From an uncultured Clostridia bacterium (GTDB lineage Bacteria; Bacillota; Clostridia; TANB77; CAG-508): 14,128 bases of DNA. The notes below the pieces were generated by a model. The model was given only the letters and a program-made list of their open reading frames with translations. It was not told the origin of the DNA and ran no database searches. Shown here piece by piece: positions 6,387 through 14,128 of this stretch. The number at the start of each line of letters is the position of its first letter. Position 1 is the first letter of the stretch. Position numbers and translations under genes: made by a program. The DNA lies in assembly GCA_949448405.1 (NCBI GenBank), contig CASTFX010000018.1, positions 1 through 14,128 on the forward strand, given 5' to 3'.

Positions 6387-6411
6387 GAGTAACATTATAA
6401 TCATTAATATT

Positions 6412-9400
6412 TTATTTAAAATACTCTATTCCAGATTCAAATAACTTCATGTCAGGATTTCCTGGAACATTTTTAGTAATTCCCGTATAGCATCTTTCTG
6501 AATGCCCCATCTTTCCAAGTATTCTTCCATCTTTACTTGTAATTCCTTCTATTCCAAATATTGAACCATTAGGATTATATCTTATATCATAAGTTGCATT
6601 TCCTGCTAAATCAACGTATTGTGTTGCAACTTGTCCATTTTCTATTAACTCATTTATAAGTTCTTTAGGTGCAACAAATTTTCCTTCCCCATGAGATATT
6701 GGAACTATAAATTCTTGTCCTAATTCTACTTTATTAAACCAAGGAGATAGTTTTGAAACAACCTTTGTTGTAACGATTTTTGATTGGTGTCTTGCTATTT
6801 CATTAAATGTAAGAGTTGGCATTTTGTCTGTCATCTCTATGATTTCTCCATAAGGAAGTAATCCTAATTTTACTAATGCTTGGAAACCATTACATATACC
6901 TAAGATTAATCCATCTTTTTCGTTTAAGTGTTTATGTATTAGTTCTTTTAATCTTGGATTTCTAAATACAGAAGCTATAAACTTTCCTGAACCATCTGGC
7001 TCATCTCCTGCACTAAATCCACCTGGTAACATTATTATTTGTGCTTCTTCTATCTGCTTTGCAAATGAATCTATTGAATCTTCTATATCATGTGCTTTTA
7101 AGTTTCTAAATATTTCTACATTTGCAATTGCTCCTACATCTTCAAATGCTTTTGCTGAATCATATTCACAGTTTGTTCCTGGGAAAACTGGTATAAATAC
7201 TCTTGGTTTTGCAAATTTACTTTTTGCAACTACTGTGCACTTTTTATCACTTAAAATATTCTTACATTCTTCTTCTATTTCTCTTGTTTTAGTTGGAAAT
7301 ACTTTTTCAAGTGGCTCTTCCCATAGTTTTATTAATTCTTCTAATTCAAGTTTTGTACCTTTTATTTCTATATCTTTACTTTCTGTTGTCTTTCCTAAAA
7401 CTTCTAATTTAGAAATATCTACATCCTCACTTAATTCTATTACAAAGCTTCCATACATTGGATTAAATACATCTATATCTTTTTCAAATTTGAATCCAAT
7501 TTTATTTCCTATACACATTTTTGTAATTATATTTGCTAATCCACCATTTCTAACAGTTGTAACAGCTATAGCTTTTTTATCATTTATTAGTTTGTGTATT
7601 ATTTCATAATTCTCTTTTAAGTCTTCAAAGTCTGGTAAGAAGTTTTCATCTATTTTAGTTCTAAGTAATACAACCTTTGAATTTGTATTTTTAAATTCAC
7701 TTGATACAACATAATTTGTATCTACTGTTCCTACACAGAATGAACATAATGTTGGTGGTACGTCTAATTCATTATATGAACCTGACATACTGTCTTTTCC
7801 ACCTATTGCTACTATGTTTAACTTTTCTTGTACATGGTATGCTCCAAGTAATGCTGCAAATGGTTTACCCCATCTTGATGAATCATCTCTTAGTTTTTCA
7901 AAATATTCTTGAAGTGTAAGCCATGCTTTTTTATAATCTCCACCTATTGAAACATATTTTGATATAGATTCAACTAGTGCATATACTGCTCCATGGAATG
8001 GACTCCAAGTTGCAATTTCTGGATTATATCCATATGTCATTATTGTACCTGTATTTGTATATCCTTTTAGTGTTGGTATTCTTGCACACATACCTTCTTG
8101 TGGTGATAATTGATATTTACCACCAAATGGCATAAGTACTGTTCCTGATCCTATTGAACTATCAAATCTTTCTACTAATCCTTTTTGTGAACAACAATTT
8201 AAGTCTTGTACAGTTTCTTTCCATGCTTTTTCTATATTTGTTTTATTAGTTTTATTTGTAAAATAGCTGTTCTCATAATCTGGTTTTCTAACTTTGATAT
8301 TACTTACTTTTACATCCCCATTTGTATCCAAAAATGCACGGCTAATATCAACTATTAAATTTCCTCTCCAATACATTTTTACTCTTGGATTTTCAGTAAC
8401 TGTTGCAACTACTGTTGTTTCTAAGTTTTCTTTTTCTGCTAACTTTTCAAATTTTTCTACATTTTCTTTTGCAACTACAACAGCCATTCTTTCTTGTGAT
8501 TCAGATATTGCAAGCTCTGTTCCATCTAATCCTTCATATTTCTTTGGAACTTTGTCTAAGTCTATTTCTAGTCCTTCTGCAAGTTCTCCTATTGCAACTG
8601 ATACTCCTCCTGCTCCAAAGTCATTACATCTTTTAATTAATCTTGTTACTTCTTCATTTCTGAATAATCTTTGTATTTTTCTTTCTTCTGGTGCATTTCC
8701 TTTTTGCACTTCTGCTCCACAGCTTGTAAGTGATTTACTATTATGTGCTTTTGATGAGCCTGTTGCTCCTCCACAACCATCTCTTCCTGTCTTTCCTCCT
8801 AAAAGTATAACTATATCTCCTGGTATTGGTCTTTCTCTAACAACATTTTTAGCTGGCGCAGCTCCAATTAATGCTCCTATTTCTAGTCTTTTTGCTACAT
8901 ATCCTGGATGATATATTTCTGTAACTTGCCCTGTTGCAAGTCCTATTTGGTTACCATATGAACTATATCCTCTTGCCGCTTCATTTGTAAGCTTTCTTTG
9001 TGGTAATTTATTTGGAAGTGTCTCTGATACAGATTTCCTTGGATCTCCTGAACCTGTAACACGCATTGCTTGGTATACATATACTCTTCCAGAAAGTGGA
9101 TCTCTTATTGCTCCTCCAAGACATGTTGCTGCTCCTCCAAATGGTTCTATTTCTGTTGGATGATTGTGTGTTTCATTTTTGAACATTATTAAGTATTCTT
9201 CTTCTTTTCCATCCACTAATATATTTGCTTTTATACTGCATGCATTTATTTCTTCTGATTCATCTAAGTCTTTTAGCATTCCTTTTTTCTTTAATTCTTT
9301 TACTGCTATTGTTGCTATATCCATTAAGCAAATATCTTTTGCTTTTTTATTCTCATATACATATTCTCTTGATTTTTTATAGTCTTCAAAGATTTTCTCT

Positions 9401-10131
9401 AATAAATCCCATTGTATATCTATGACTTCAAATTTTGTCATAAAGGTTGTATGTCTACAGTGGTCTGACCAATATGTATCTATCATTTTCATTTCTGTCA
9501 TGCTAGGGTCTCTTTTTTCTTCATCTCTAAAATATCTTTGACAGAATTTTAAGTCTTCTATATCCATGGCAAATCCATATTTTTCATAGAATTCTTTTAC
9601 ATTTTCATCTGTCATAGTTATAAAGCCTTCTACGATTTTTACATCCGCTGGCTCTTCCATATTATCTTTTAAAGTATCAGGTTTTTCTAATGAACATTCT
9701 CTTGAATCTACTGGGTTTATTAAATATGATTTAATTTTTTCTACATCACTTTCGCTTAAATTTCCTTTTAGAACATAAATTCTAGCTGATTTTGCAGTTA
9801 GCCTTTCTCCTCCTGCAATTATCTGCAGACACTCTGATAATGAGTTTGCCCTTTGGTCAAATTGTCCTGGTAAAAATTCTATTCCAAAAATTTTGTCTTT
9901 TTCTTCTTTTTTATATTCTTCTTCATAGCATATATCTACTTGTGGCTCTGAAAAAATTGTATTTTTTGCTTCTTCAAATACTTTATCACTTATGTCTTCT
10001 ACATCATATCTATTTAGTATTATTACCTCTTCTAAATTAGACATTTGTAAACTCTCTCTTAAATCTGAAAGTATTCCTTTTGCTTCTACATCATAACCTT
10101 TTCTTTTTTGTACAAAAATTCTTTTTACCAT
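6412..10131 (-). CDS. purL: Phosphoribosylformylglycinamidine synthase, single-chain PurL with glutaminase domain
   Basis: This 1239-residue enzyme catalyses the fourth step of de novo purine synthesis, turning FGAR, glutamine and ATP into FGAM. It is the large single-chain form with all parts fused, not the PurS/PurL/PurQ set of Bacillus. The order is an N-terminal PurS-like part (about 1-140), the linker with DHCRHTTF (223-230), the synthase core with NHPTEIEPFGGAATCLGG (323-340) and a second, degenerate repeat half. A C-terminal class I glutamine amidotransferase domain starts near KPRVFIPVFPGTNCEYD. Its nucleophile is Cys1080 in GICNGFQ; His1210 and Glu1212 in GHSERC complete the triad. 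The ATG at 10131 follows GGAGG at normal spacing. The gene is intact over 3.7 kb and has no in-frame CGG. It is probably monocistronic; I see no clear terminator after it and no riboswitch before it. Confidence 0.97.
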   Translation of the reverse strand: MVKRIFVQKRKGYDVEAKGILSDLRESLQMSNLEEVIILNRYDVEDISDKVFEEAKNTIFSEPQVDICYEEEYKKEEKDKIFGIEFLPGQFDQRANSLSECLQIIAGGERLTAKSARIYVLKGNLSESDVEKIKSYLINPVDSRECSLEKPDTLKDNMEEPADVKIVEGFITMTDENVKEFYEKYGFAMDIEDLKFCQRYFRDEEKRDPSMTEMKMIDTYWSDHCRHTTFMTKFEVIDIQWDLLEKIFEDYKKSREYVYENKKAKDICLMDIATIAVKELKKKGMLKDLDESEEINACSIKANILVDGKEEEYLIMFKNETHNHPTEIEPFGGAATCLGGAIRDPLSGRVYVYQAMRVTGSGDPRKSVSETLPNKLPQRKLTNEAARGYSSYGNQIGLATGQVTEIYHPGYVAKRLEIGALIGAAPAKNVVRERPIPGDIVILLGGKTGRDGCGGATGSSKAHNSKSLTSCGAEVQKGNAPEERKIQRLFRNEEVTRLIKRCNDFGAGGVSVAIGELAEGLEIDLDKVPKKYEGLDGTELAISESQERMAVVVAKENVEKFEKLAEKENLETTVVATVTENPRVKMYWRGNLIVDISRAFLDTNGDVKVSNIKVRKPDYENSYFTNKTNKTNIEKAWKETVQDLNCCSQKGLVERFDSSIGSGTVLMPFGGKYQLSPQEGMCARIPTLKGYTNTGTIMTYGYNPEIATWSPFHGAVYALVESISKYVSIGGDYKKAWLTLQEYFEKLRDDSSRWGKPFAALLGAYHVQEKLNIVAIGGKDSMSGSYNELDVPPTLCSFCVGTVDTNYVVSSEFKNTNSKVVLLRTKIDENFLPDFEDLKENYEIIHKLINDKKAIAVTTVRNGGLANIITKMCIGNKIGFKFEKDIDVFNPMYGSFVIELSEDVDISKLEVLGKTTESKDIEIKGTKLELEELIKLWEEPLEKVFPTKTREIEEECKNILSDKKCTVVAKSKFAKPRVFIPVFPGTNCEYDSAKAFEDVGAIANVEIFRNLKAHDIEDSIDSFAKQIEEAQIIMLPGGFSAGDEPDGSGKFIASVFRNPRLKELIHKHLNEKDGLILGICNGFQALVKLGLLPYGEIIEMTDKMPTLTFNEIARHQSKIVTTKVVSKLSPWFNKVELGQEFIVPISHGEGKFVAPKELINELIENGQVATQYVDLAGNATYDIRYNPNGSIFGIEGITSKDGRILGKMGHSERCYTGITKNVPGNPDMKLFESGIEYFK

Positions 10132-10169
10132 AAAAAACCTCCATTGGTACTTTTAAAATTAACAAAAAT

Positions 10170-10178
10170 ATTATATCA
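10170..10178 (-). promoter_or_regulatory. Extended -10 promoter of purL
   Basis: On the minus strand TGATATAAT (10170-10178) is a perfect TATAAT with the upstream TG of an extended -10 element. The -35 region, 17 bases upstream, is poor (TATACT). Transcription would start near 10163 and leave a leader of about 30 bases, too short for a purine riboswitch. Confidence 0.65.
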
Positions 10179-10197
10179 CATTTTTTGACATAAGTAT

Positions 10198-10243
10198 ATA
10201 AAAAGCAATATATAATTTCAAAATTTGAAATTATATATTGCTT
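10198..10243 (-). terminator. Terminator of the disA-WG operon, 20-bp inverted repeat
   Basis: The arms at 10203-10222 and 10224-10243 are perfect reverse complements around a single central base. The transcript would form a very long hairpin, only GC-poor, followed by five T's on the minus strand. It starts seven bases after the WG-repeat stop at 10250. The length is unusual for a plain terminator, but its position and T-run fit that role. Confidence 0.75.
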
Positions 10244-10249
10244 AACAAG

Positions 10250-11995
10250 TTATATTTCGTCTGTATAACAAATTTCATTTGATTCTGTATATGTTTTGTA
10301 GTATTTTCCTATAAAGTCTGGTTTTGAAGCTTCTTCTTCTATCTCAAACTGAAACTTTTCTTCACATACTACATTTCCATTCTCGTCTTTACTTCCCCAC
10401 TTATCATCTTTACTTATACCTGCAAATCCAAATCTGTTAAATTCTGTGACATTTTCATATGTAGGTTGTACTTTTATATTTCCATCCTTATCTGCAAATC
10501 CCCATTTTCCATTTTTGTATATTGCAAATAATTTATTATCTGTTAAAATTTCTTTTGCTGCTTTCAACTCTCCATTATTTGTAACAAAATTTATAGCTTT
10601 ATTATTATATATTTTTACATACTCGTCTTCCATCTCAATTGTAGCGTCAGAAAGTGAAGTTATCTTTTTCATGTCTTCTGAATAAATGTCTGTGACATTA
10701 TTTTCCATATCCATTGCTTTTAAAAGATTTCTATCTTCTATCTTACTTAATACATCATATTTAAAATCTATTAATACTTTTCCGTTGTTATCTATTAATC
10801 CTAGTCCTTTTCCATCTTTATATGCTACAAAATAGTTTTTGAAAACATATTCTATGTATAGATATTGATTTTTTACTGTTTCGTCCCAATTCTCGTTTAC
10901 TATTCCATAAAGATTATTTTCATCAACAGTTATATATGATTTAGCTTCTTCTGCTCTTATTATAGATGCGTATGAATTTTCTACTTTTTGCCCATTCTTA
11001 TTAAAATATATATCATTTGTATAAGTCTTAGCTAATATATATTCTCCATTAAATTTTATTTCTTTATACTCTATATTTACTATTGTCTTTCCATCTGGCG
11101 CAAGTACTCCATATTGTCCATTTCTTTCAACTGCAAAAAGATTTATATCTTTGTTATATTCTATTGACTGATATGCAAAATCAATTTCTACATTTTTATT
11201 TTTTACAACACCGTATTGTCCATTTCTAGATACTATTAGATATACATCTTTGCTATTTATATCTAATATTCTACTTATATTTATGTATTCTGTGCCTAAT
11301 ATATTTTCCCATTCACTGTTTATATACCCATATCTGTATCCTTCTTTAGTTGTTGTTTTTACAATATATCCTGATTTAGAGTATCCATTATCACTGTAAT
11401 ATTTATCTCCTTCTATTTCTTCATATTCAAAAGGTATAAGTTCTACTCCTTTATTATTTATAACACCGTATTTTCCATCTTTCTTAGCAAGTATTTCTCC
11501 TTCTTTATATCTAACTGAAGAGATTTCTTCATATACTGCTTTTGTTATGGCATTTCCTGAAAAGTCAATTAATCCGTATTTTCCATCTTCCTCGTATTTA
11601 AGTACAGATTTTTCATATGGTAAATTTGTCATAGTTCCATTTGTTGATATAGCTTTTACTTTTCCATAATCTGTAAATATTTTTTCTGCTTTATCATTTA
11701 ATACTTCTGTAGTTTCATCTTCATTTATTACTATAAATACTGGTTTTGTTGGATTTGGTATGATTATATCTTCATATTTGTTTTCTATAATCATATTACC
11801 TTTTTCATCTATTACACCATATTTATTATCTGTAAAAACTGCAAAATATTTATAATCTTTTTCTGAGACTTTTTCCAATGTATAGTTTTTATCTCCTCCT
11901 GATTTTATGGTCTTTGTTACCATAAAAATACCTACTATTAATGCTACTATAACTACTACAACTATTGCTATCATTTTTATATTTAATTTACCCAT
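10250..11995 (-). CDS. Membrane-anchored WG-repeat protein
   Basis: The 581-residue product has a short basic start and one membrane segment (about 8-27). The rest is soluble and made of about eleven WG-type repeats of 30-50 residues. Typical units are NKYGVIDEKGNMIIENKYEDI, GKYGVINNKGVELIPFEYEEI, GQYGVLAPDGKTIVNIEYKEI and GKWGFADKDGNIKVQPTYENV; the repeat in the middle (NDIYFNKNGQKV) is degenerate. A signal-anchor topology would place the repeats outside the membrane. WG repeats are common in Clostridia; their function is poorly known and is thought to involve binding. ATG 11995 is preceded by AAGGAGCAAAT, a near-perfect ribosome site. It is the last gene of the disA operon and shares the anchor-plus-extracellular-domain layout of the cyclophilin before it. 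The family call is firm; the role is unknown. Confidence 0.85.
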   Translation of the reverse strand: MGKLNIKMIAIVVVVIVALIVGIFMVTKTIKSGGDKNYTLEKVSEKDYKYFAVFTDNKYGVIDEKGNMIIENKYEDIIIPNPTKPVFIVINEDETTEVLNDKAEKIFTDYGKVKAISTNGTMTNLPYEKSVLKYEEDGKYGLIDFSGNAITKAVYEEISSVRYKEGEILAKKDGKYGVINNKGVELIPFEYEEIEGDKYYSDNGYSKSGYIVKTTTKEGYRYGYINSEWENILGTEYINISRILDINSKDVYLIVSRNGQYGVVKNKNVEIDFAYQSIEYNKDINLFAVERNGQYGVLAPDGKTIVNIEYKEIKFNGEYILAKTYTNDIYFNKNGQKVENSYASIIRAEEAKSYITVDENNLYGIVNENWDETVKNQYLYIEYVFKNYFVAYKDGKGLGLIDNNGKVLIDFKYDVLSKIEDRNLLKAMDMENNVTDIYSEDMKKITSLSDATIEMEDEYVKIYNNKAINFVTNNGELKAAKEILTDNKLFAIYKNGKWGFADKDGNIKVQPTYENVTEFNRFGFAGISKDDKWGSKDENGNVVCEEKFQFEIEEEASKPDFIGKYYKTYTESNEICYTDEI

Positions 11996-12021
11996 ATTTG
12001 CTCCTTATTTTTCATAGATAA

Positions 12022-12043
12022 GGCGTAGCAAATTAGCTACGTC
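12022..12043 (-). other. Intercistronic hairpin between the cyclophilin and WG-repeat genes
   Basis: CGTAGC (12024-12029) and GCTACG (12036-12041) form a 6-bp stem, extendable by a G-U and a G-C pair, around AAATTA. It overlaps the cyclophilin stop codon. No T-run follows on the minus strand, so it is not a standard terminator; an RNA-stability or processing element is possible. Confidence 0.4.
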
Positions 12044-12821
12044 CATAATATTTACTTAAATACCAAGAATAATAATCAAATGGTTCTACAGTTTCTGGTG
12101 CTCCGTAATTTACTCCTTTTGTATCTATTGTTATACTTGTTATTTTAATTGTTTCTTCTGGAGTTGATGTTTGTGTTTCTTCTTTTGTTTCTTCGTCTAC
12201 TTCTACTTTTAACTTAACTTTTGATATCTCATCTAGGGTTTCCCAACCATCTATTACGCTACCAAATGCTGCATAGCTTCCATTAAAACTTGGTGTATAG
12301 TCTGTGCAAATGAAAAATTGGCTTCCTGCTGAATTATATCCTTCTTCTACTAAATCTGGTGAAAATTGTGTATAGCTTGACCTTGCCATAGATATAACAC
12401 CTTTTTCATGAGCAAGTGGATTTCCTTCATATCCATTAGCCTTAAATTCTCCTTTTATTGCATATTCTTTATCAGCTTCTGAATCTTTTTCTATTGATTT
12501 ATCAATAGCACTTAAAGTTGGTCCTCCTGTCCCATCTCCTTTTGGGTCTCCCCCTTGTATTACATAACTTTCTACTCTGTGGATTGTAAGTTCATTATAA
12601 AAGCCATTGTTTGCAAGAGTTATAAAATTATTTACTGTATTTGGTGCATATTCTGGATATAATTTTACAACTATTGGTTTTTCATACCCTTCTATATTAA
12701 TTGTTGCTATTGGATTTTCTACTTTATAAGTAAATTTTTTAAAAACTCCATAACTTACTGTTCCTATTAGTATTACAACTAATAATATTGCAACTATTAA
12801 AGCAATTGTTTTTTTGTTCAT
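12033..12821 (-). CDS. Membrane-anchored cyclophilin-type peptidyl-prolyl cis-trans isomerase
   Basis: The enzyme catalyses cis-trans isomerisation of X-Pro bonds. I set the start at ATG 12821 because GGAGG lies just upstream at good spacing; an in-frame ATG at 12833 overlaps that ribosome site and would add four residues. In the 262-residue form, residues 6-27 are a membrane anchor, so the catalytic domain (about 35-235) is probably extracytoplasmic. Visible cyclophilin motifs are IHRVESYVIQGGDP (Arg82 and Gln89, matching the catalytic Arg and Gln), SAGSQFFICT (about 164-173) and AAFGSVIDGWETLDEI. A lysine- and glutamate-rich stretch near 205-222 interrupts the C-terminal part. It lies second after disA in a run of exported or anchored proteins, so a role in folding them outside the membrane is plausible but inferred. 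Confidence 0.93.
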   Translation of the reverse strand: MNKKTIALIVAILLVVILIGTVSYGVFKKFTYKVENPIATINIEGYEKPIVVKLYPEYAPNTVNNFITLANNGFYNELTIHRVESYVIQGGDPKGDGTGGPTLSAIDKSIEKDSEADKEYAIKGEFKANGYEGNPLAHEKGVISMARSSYTQFSPDLVEEGYNSAGSQFFICTDYTPSFNGSYAAFGSVIDGWETLDEISKVKLKVEVDEETKEETQTSTPEETIKITSITIDTKGVNYGAPETVEPFDYYSWYLSKYYGRS

Positions 12822-12857
12822 AATAACCTCCATTTGAGCTAGTATAAAGCTCTATAA

Positions 12858-13346
12858 TTATTGCATATCACTTAAAGTGTGATATGTTCTTCCTTGATAT
12901 ACAAATCCTTTTACGCTTATTACTTCCCTTGTTTTAAAATTAATTATCATATCTCCTGGTTCACTTGTTATATCAAATAAATTTTTTAAATCATCTTGTG
13001 TTAAGTATCTATAATAAGTAAAATTATCTTGATAATAATACTCTTCCCTTTGAGAATCTAACAGCCCTGAATAATTTATTCCTTTTACATTTTTTAATGT
13101 ATTCATTGCCTCTTCTGAATCTGTTATCTGATTTCCAAGTACTATGTAATCATCATTACCAAGTTTTATCTTTTCATATATGGCATCAACTTTTCCTTGT
13201 ATTTGTTGCATCTCATAATTAAAATTTTGTAATTTTACTGTGTCTAATGAATTTCCTCCTGTTTTTATTGCAACTGCTGCAAGTATTGCCATCAATACAA
13301 CTGTAATAATTAATATTACCATTGTTATTCCTTTTTCATTTTTCAA
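12858..13346 (-). CDS. Type IV prepilin-like protein lacking Glu5
   Basis: I chose TTG 13346 because AGGTGG ends five bases before it; the longer GTG start at 13355 lies inside that ribosome site. The 162-residue product begins MKNEKGITMVILIITVVLMAIL, a class III signal: a short charged leader ending in Gly, then a hydrophobic helix of about 20 residues. Prepilin peptidase would cut after this Gly. The Glu at mature position 5, which helps pilin assembly in classical major pilins, is replaced by Ile here, so this may be a minor pseudopilin or a protein that uses the helix only as an anchor. The C-terminal part is hydrophilic, rich in D, Y and N, and not recognised. It lies 22 bases after disA, so co-transcription is likely. 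Family call moderate, function unknown. Confidence 0.7.
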   Translation of the reverse strand: MKNEKGITMVILIITVVLMAILAAVAIKTGGNSLDTVKLQNFNYEMQQIQGKVDAIYEKIKLGNDDYIVLGNQITDSEEAMNTLKNVKGINYSGLLDSQREEYYYQDNFTYYRYLTQDDLKNLFDITSEPGDMIINFKTREVISVKGFVYQGRTYHTLSDMQ

Positions 13347-13368
13347 TATTTCCACCTCATTTGTTTAT

Positions 13369-14128
13369 TTATATGAGCATCCTATCAAATACAAATTGCT
13401 CTTGCATTCTTTGCAAAGATTGTTTTATCGCTCTTGCTCTTATTTCTCCTATTCCTTCTACTTTGTCAAGTTCTGGTATGTCTGCAATAAGTATATGTTG
13501 GAATGATTTGAATGTTTTTACTAGATTATCTACTATATTATTTGGCATTCTTGGAATTTTATTTAATATTCTATATCCTTTAGTATATACTCCAACTTCA
13601 TCATAATTATCAAAATTGTCATAACCTAAAACTTTTGCAACTATTGCAGGAGATAAAAGTTCATCTTGTGATAACGAAATTATCTTATCTAGTACTTTTT
13701 CTTCTGTTCTTTTTTTATCTTTTACCATATAGTCTTTAATTATTAACAATTCTTCTTTTTCTAAATTTCCAATTATTTCTTCAAGTTGCATTTCTATAAG
13801 CTTTCCATCTTCGCCAAGTTCATATATTTGTCTTTGTACTATTTCTGCAACCTTCATAACCATTTCTGCCCTTTGAATTGCAGTTATTACATTCTCCAAA
13901 GAAACTATATCATTAAATTCATATTCATTTAATGTTGTTAGCTTCTGATCAAATACATTTTTATATCTTTGAAGTGTTTGTAAAGCTTGATTTGCTTTAG
14001 TTAATACCTTTGAAGTATCTTCTAAAAGATATCTAGAATTGCCTTTAAATATTGTTATTACATTTCTTCTTTGAGATATGCTTATTACTATTTCACCTGT
14101 TTGTTTTGCTGTTCTTTCTGCTGTCCTA
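13369..14128 (-). CDS. disA: DNA integrity scanning diadenylate cyclase DisA, 5' end cut off by window edge
   Basis: The frame is open to the right edge, giving the last 252 or so residues of a protein normally near 350. It begins with the end of the diadenylate-cyclase domain: RTAERTAKQTGEIVISISQRRNVITIFKG matches the conserved (RH)RTAER motif and following strand. The N-terminal DGA/GALIV part lies outside the window. A helical linker (about 45-175 of the visible part) precedes the C-terminal helix-hairpin-helix DNA-binding module (PELDKVEGIGEIRARAIKQSLQRM). DisA forms an octamer that scans DNA and makes cyclic di-AMP, slowing synthesis at branched DNA such as recombination intermediates. 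The internal TTG at 13899 is not the real start, since the family homology continues upstream. It is the first visible gene of the operon; radA, often its neighbour, would be outside. Confidence 0.95.
   Translation of the reverse strand, partial: RTAERTAKQTGEIVISISQRRNVITIFKGNSRYLLEDTSKVLTKANQALQTLQRYKNVFDQKLTTLNEYEFNDIVSLENVITAIQRAEMVMKVAEIVQRQIYELGEDGKLIEMQLEEIIGNLEKEELLIIKDYMVKDKKRTEEKVLDKIISLSQDELLSPAIVAKVLGYDNFDNYDEVGVYTKGYRILNKIPRMPNNIVDNLVKTFKSFQHILIADIPELDKVEGIGEIRARAIKQSLQRMQEQFVFDRMLI

Noticed and set aside
6151..6411. tRNA or other structured RNA gene in the spacer
   Set aside because: The inverted repeats do not fold into a cloverleaf, and no T-loop-like GTTCRA motif in a suitable position was seen. 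The terminal repeats fit a MITE-like element better.
8294..8911. Plus-strand open frame of 205 codons
   Set aside because: It is entirely antisense to purL, where the minus strand gives an unbroken and well-conserved enzyme. No ribosome site or family pattern supports it.
10131..10250. Purine riboswitch ahead of purL
   Set aside because: The extended -10 lies about 40 bases before the ATG, leaving too short a leader, and the only long hairpin upstream belongs to the preceding gene's terminator.
1..14128. CRISPR array, prophage or complete conjugative element
   Set aside because: No regularly spaced direct repeats, phage structural genes, integrase, relaxase or transfer ATPase are visible in the window.

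Overview
The window is very AT-rich, and every gene I can support lies on the minus strand, so transcription runs from right to left. The gene set suggests a low-GC Firmicute of the Clostridia type, probably an uncultured gut lineage: DisA, a single-chain PurL of about 1240 residues, TrmB, RluD/RluB-type pseudouridine synthases, and GGAGG or GGTGG ribosome sites with some TTG starts. The lineage is an inference from gene content and codon use.

Layout, in transcription order. (1) 14128-10250: 3' part of disA, a prepilin-like protein, a membrane-anchored cyclophilin and a membrane-anchored WG-repeat protein, closely spaced and ending in a long terminator hairpin at 10203-10243. (2) 10131-6412: purL behind an extended -10 promoter. 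(3) 6411-6151: a gene-free spacer holding a MITE-like element with 17-bp terminal inverted repeats (6252-6386) and a separate GC-richer palindrome. (4) 6150-5488: trmB with its terminator. (5) 5407-2087: a multi-spanning GT-C-like membrane protein, an RluD-type and an RluB-type pseudouridine synthase, overlapping or nearly touching. (6) 2018-576: a two-S1-domain protein and a Replic_Relax-like protein behind a good promoter and ended by a terminator. (7) 466-1: 5' part of a polytopic membrane protein that runs off the left edge.

The most striking observation is in blocks 5 and 6. All five genes there are broken by +1 frame changes, seven in total, and all seven have one form. An extra C sits exactly in front of a glycine codon (GGA or GGG), so the original frame meets an in-frame CGG codon, while skipping the C reads Gly and restores the protein. 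I found no other in-frame CGG codon in the window's genes; all other CGG triplets span codon boundaries. Removing the seven C's gives five full-length proteins of 555, 306, 244, 162 and 312 residues, and most restored glycines fall at positions conserved in their families. This could be +1 recoding at an unassigned or very slow CGG codon (compare the +1 frameshifting described for glass-sponge mitochondria), a site-specific mutational process, or a local sequencing or assembly error. The sites all lie in 1429-5173, with none in the 8.9 kb to the right, purL included. That clustering is the main argument for a local error or a recent local event.
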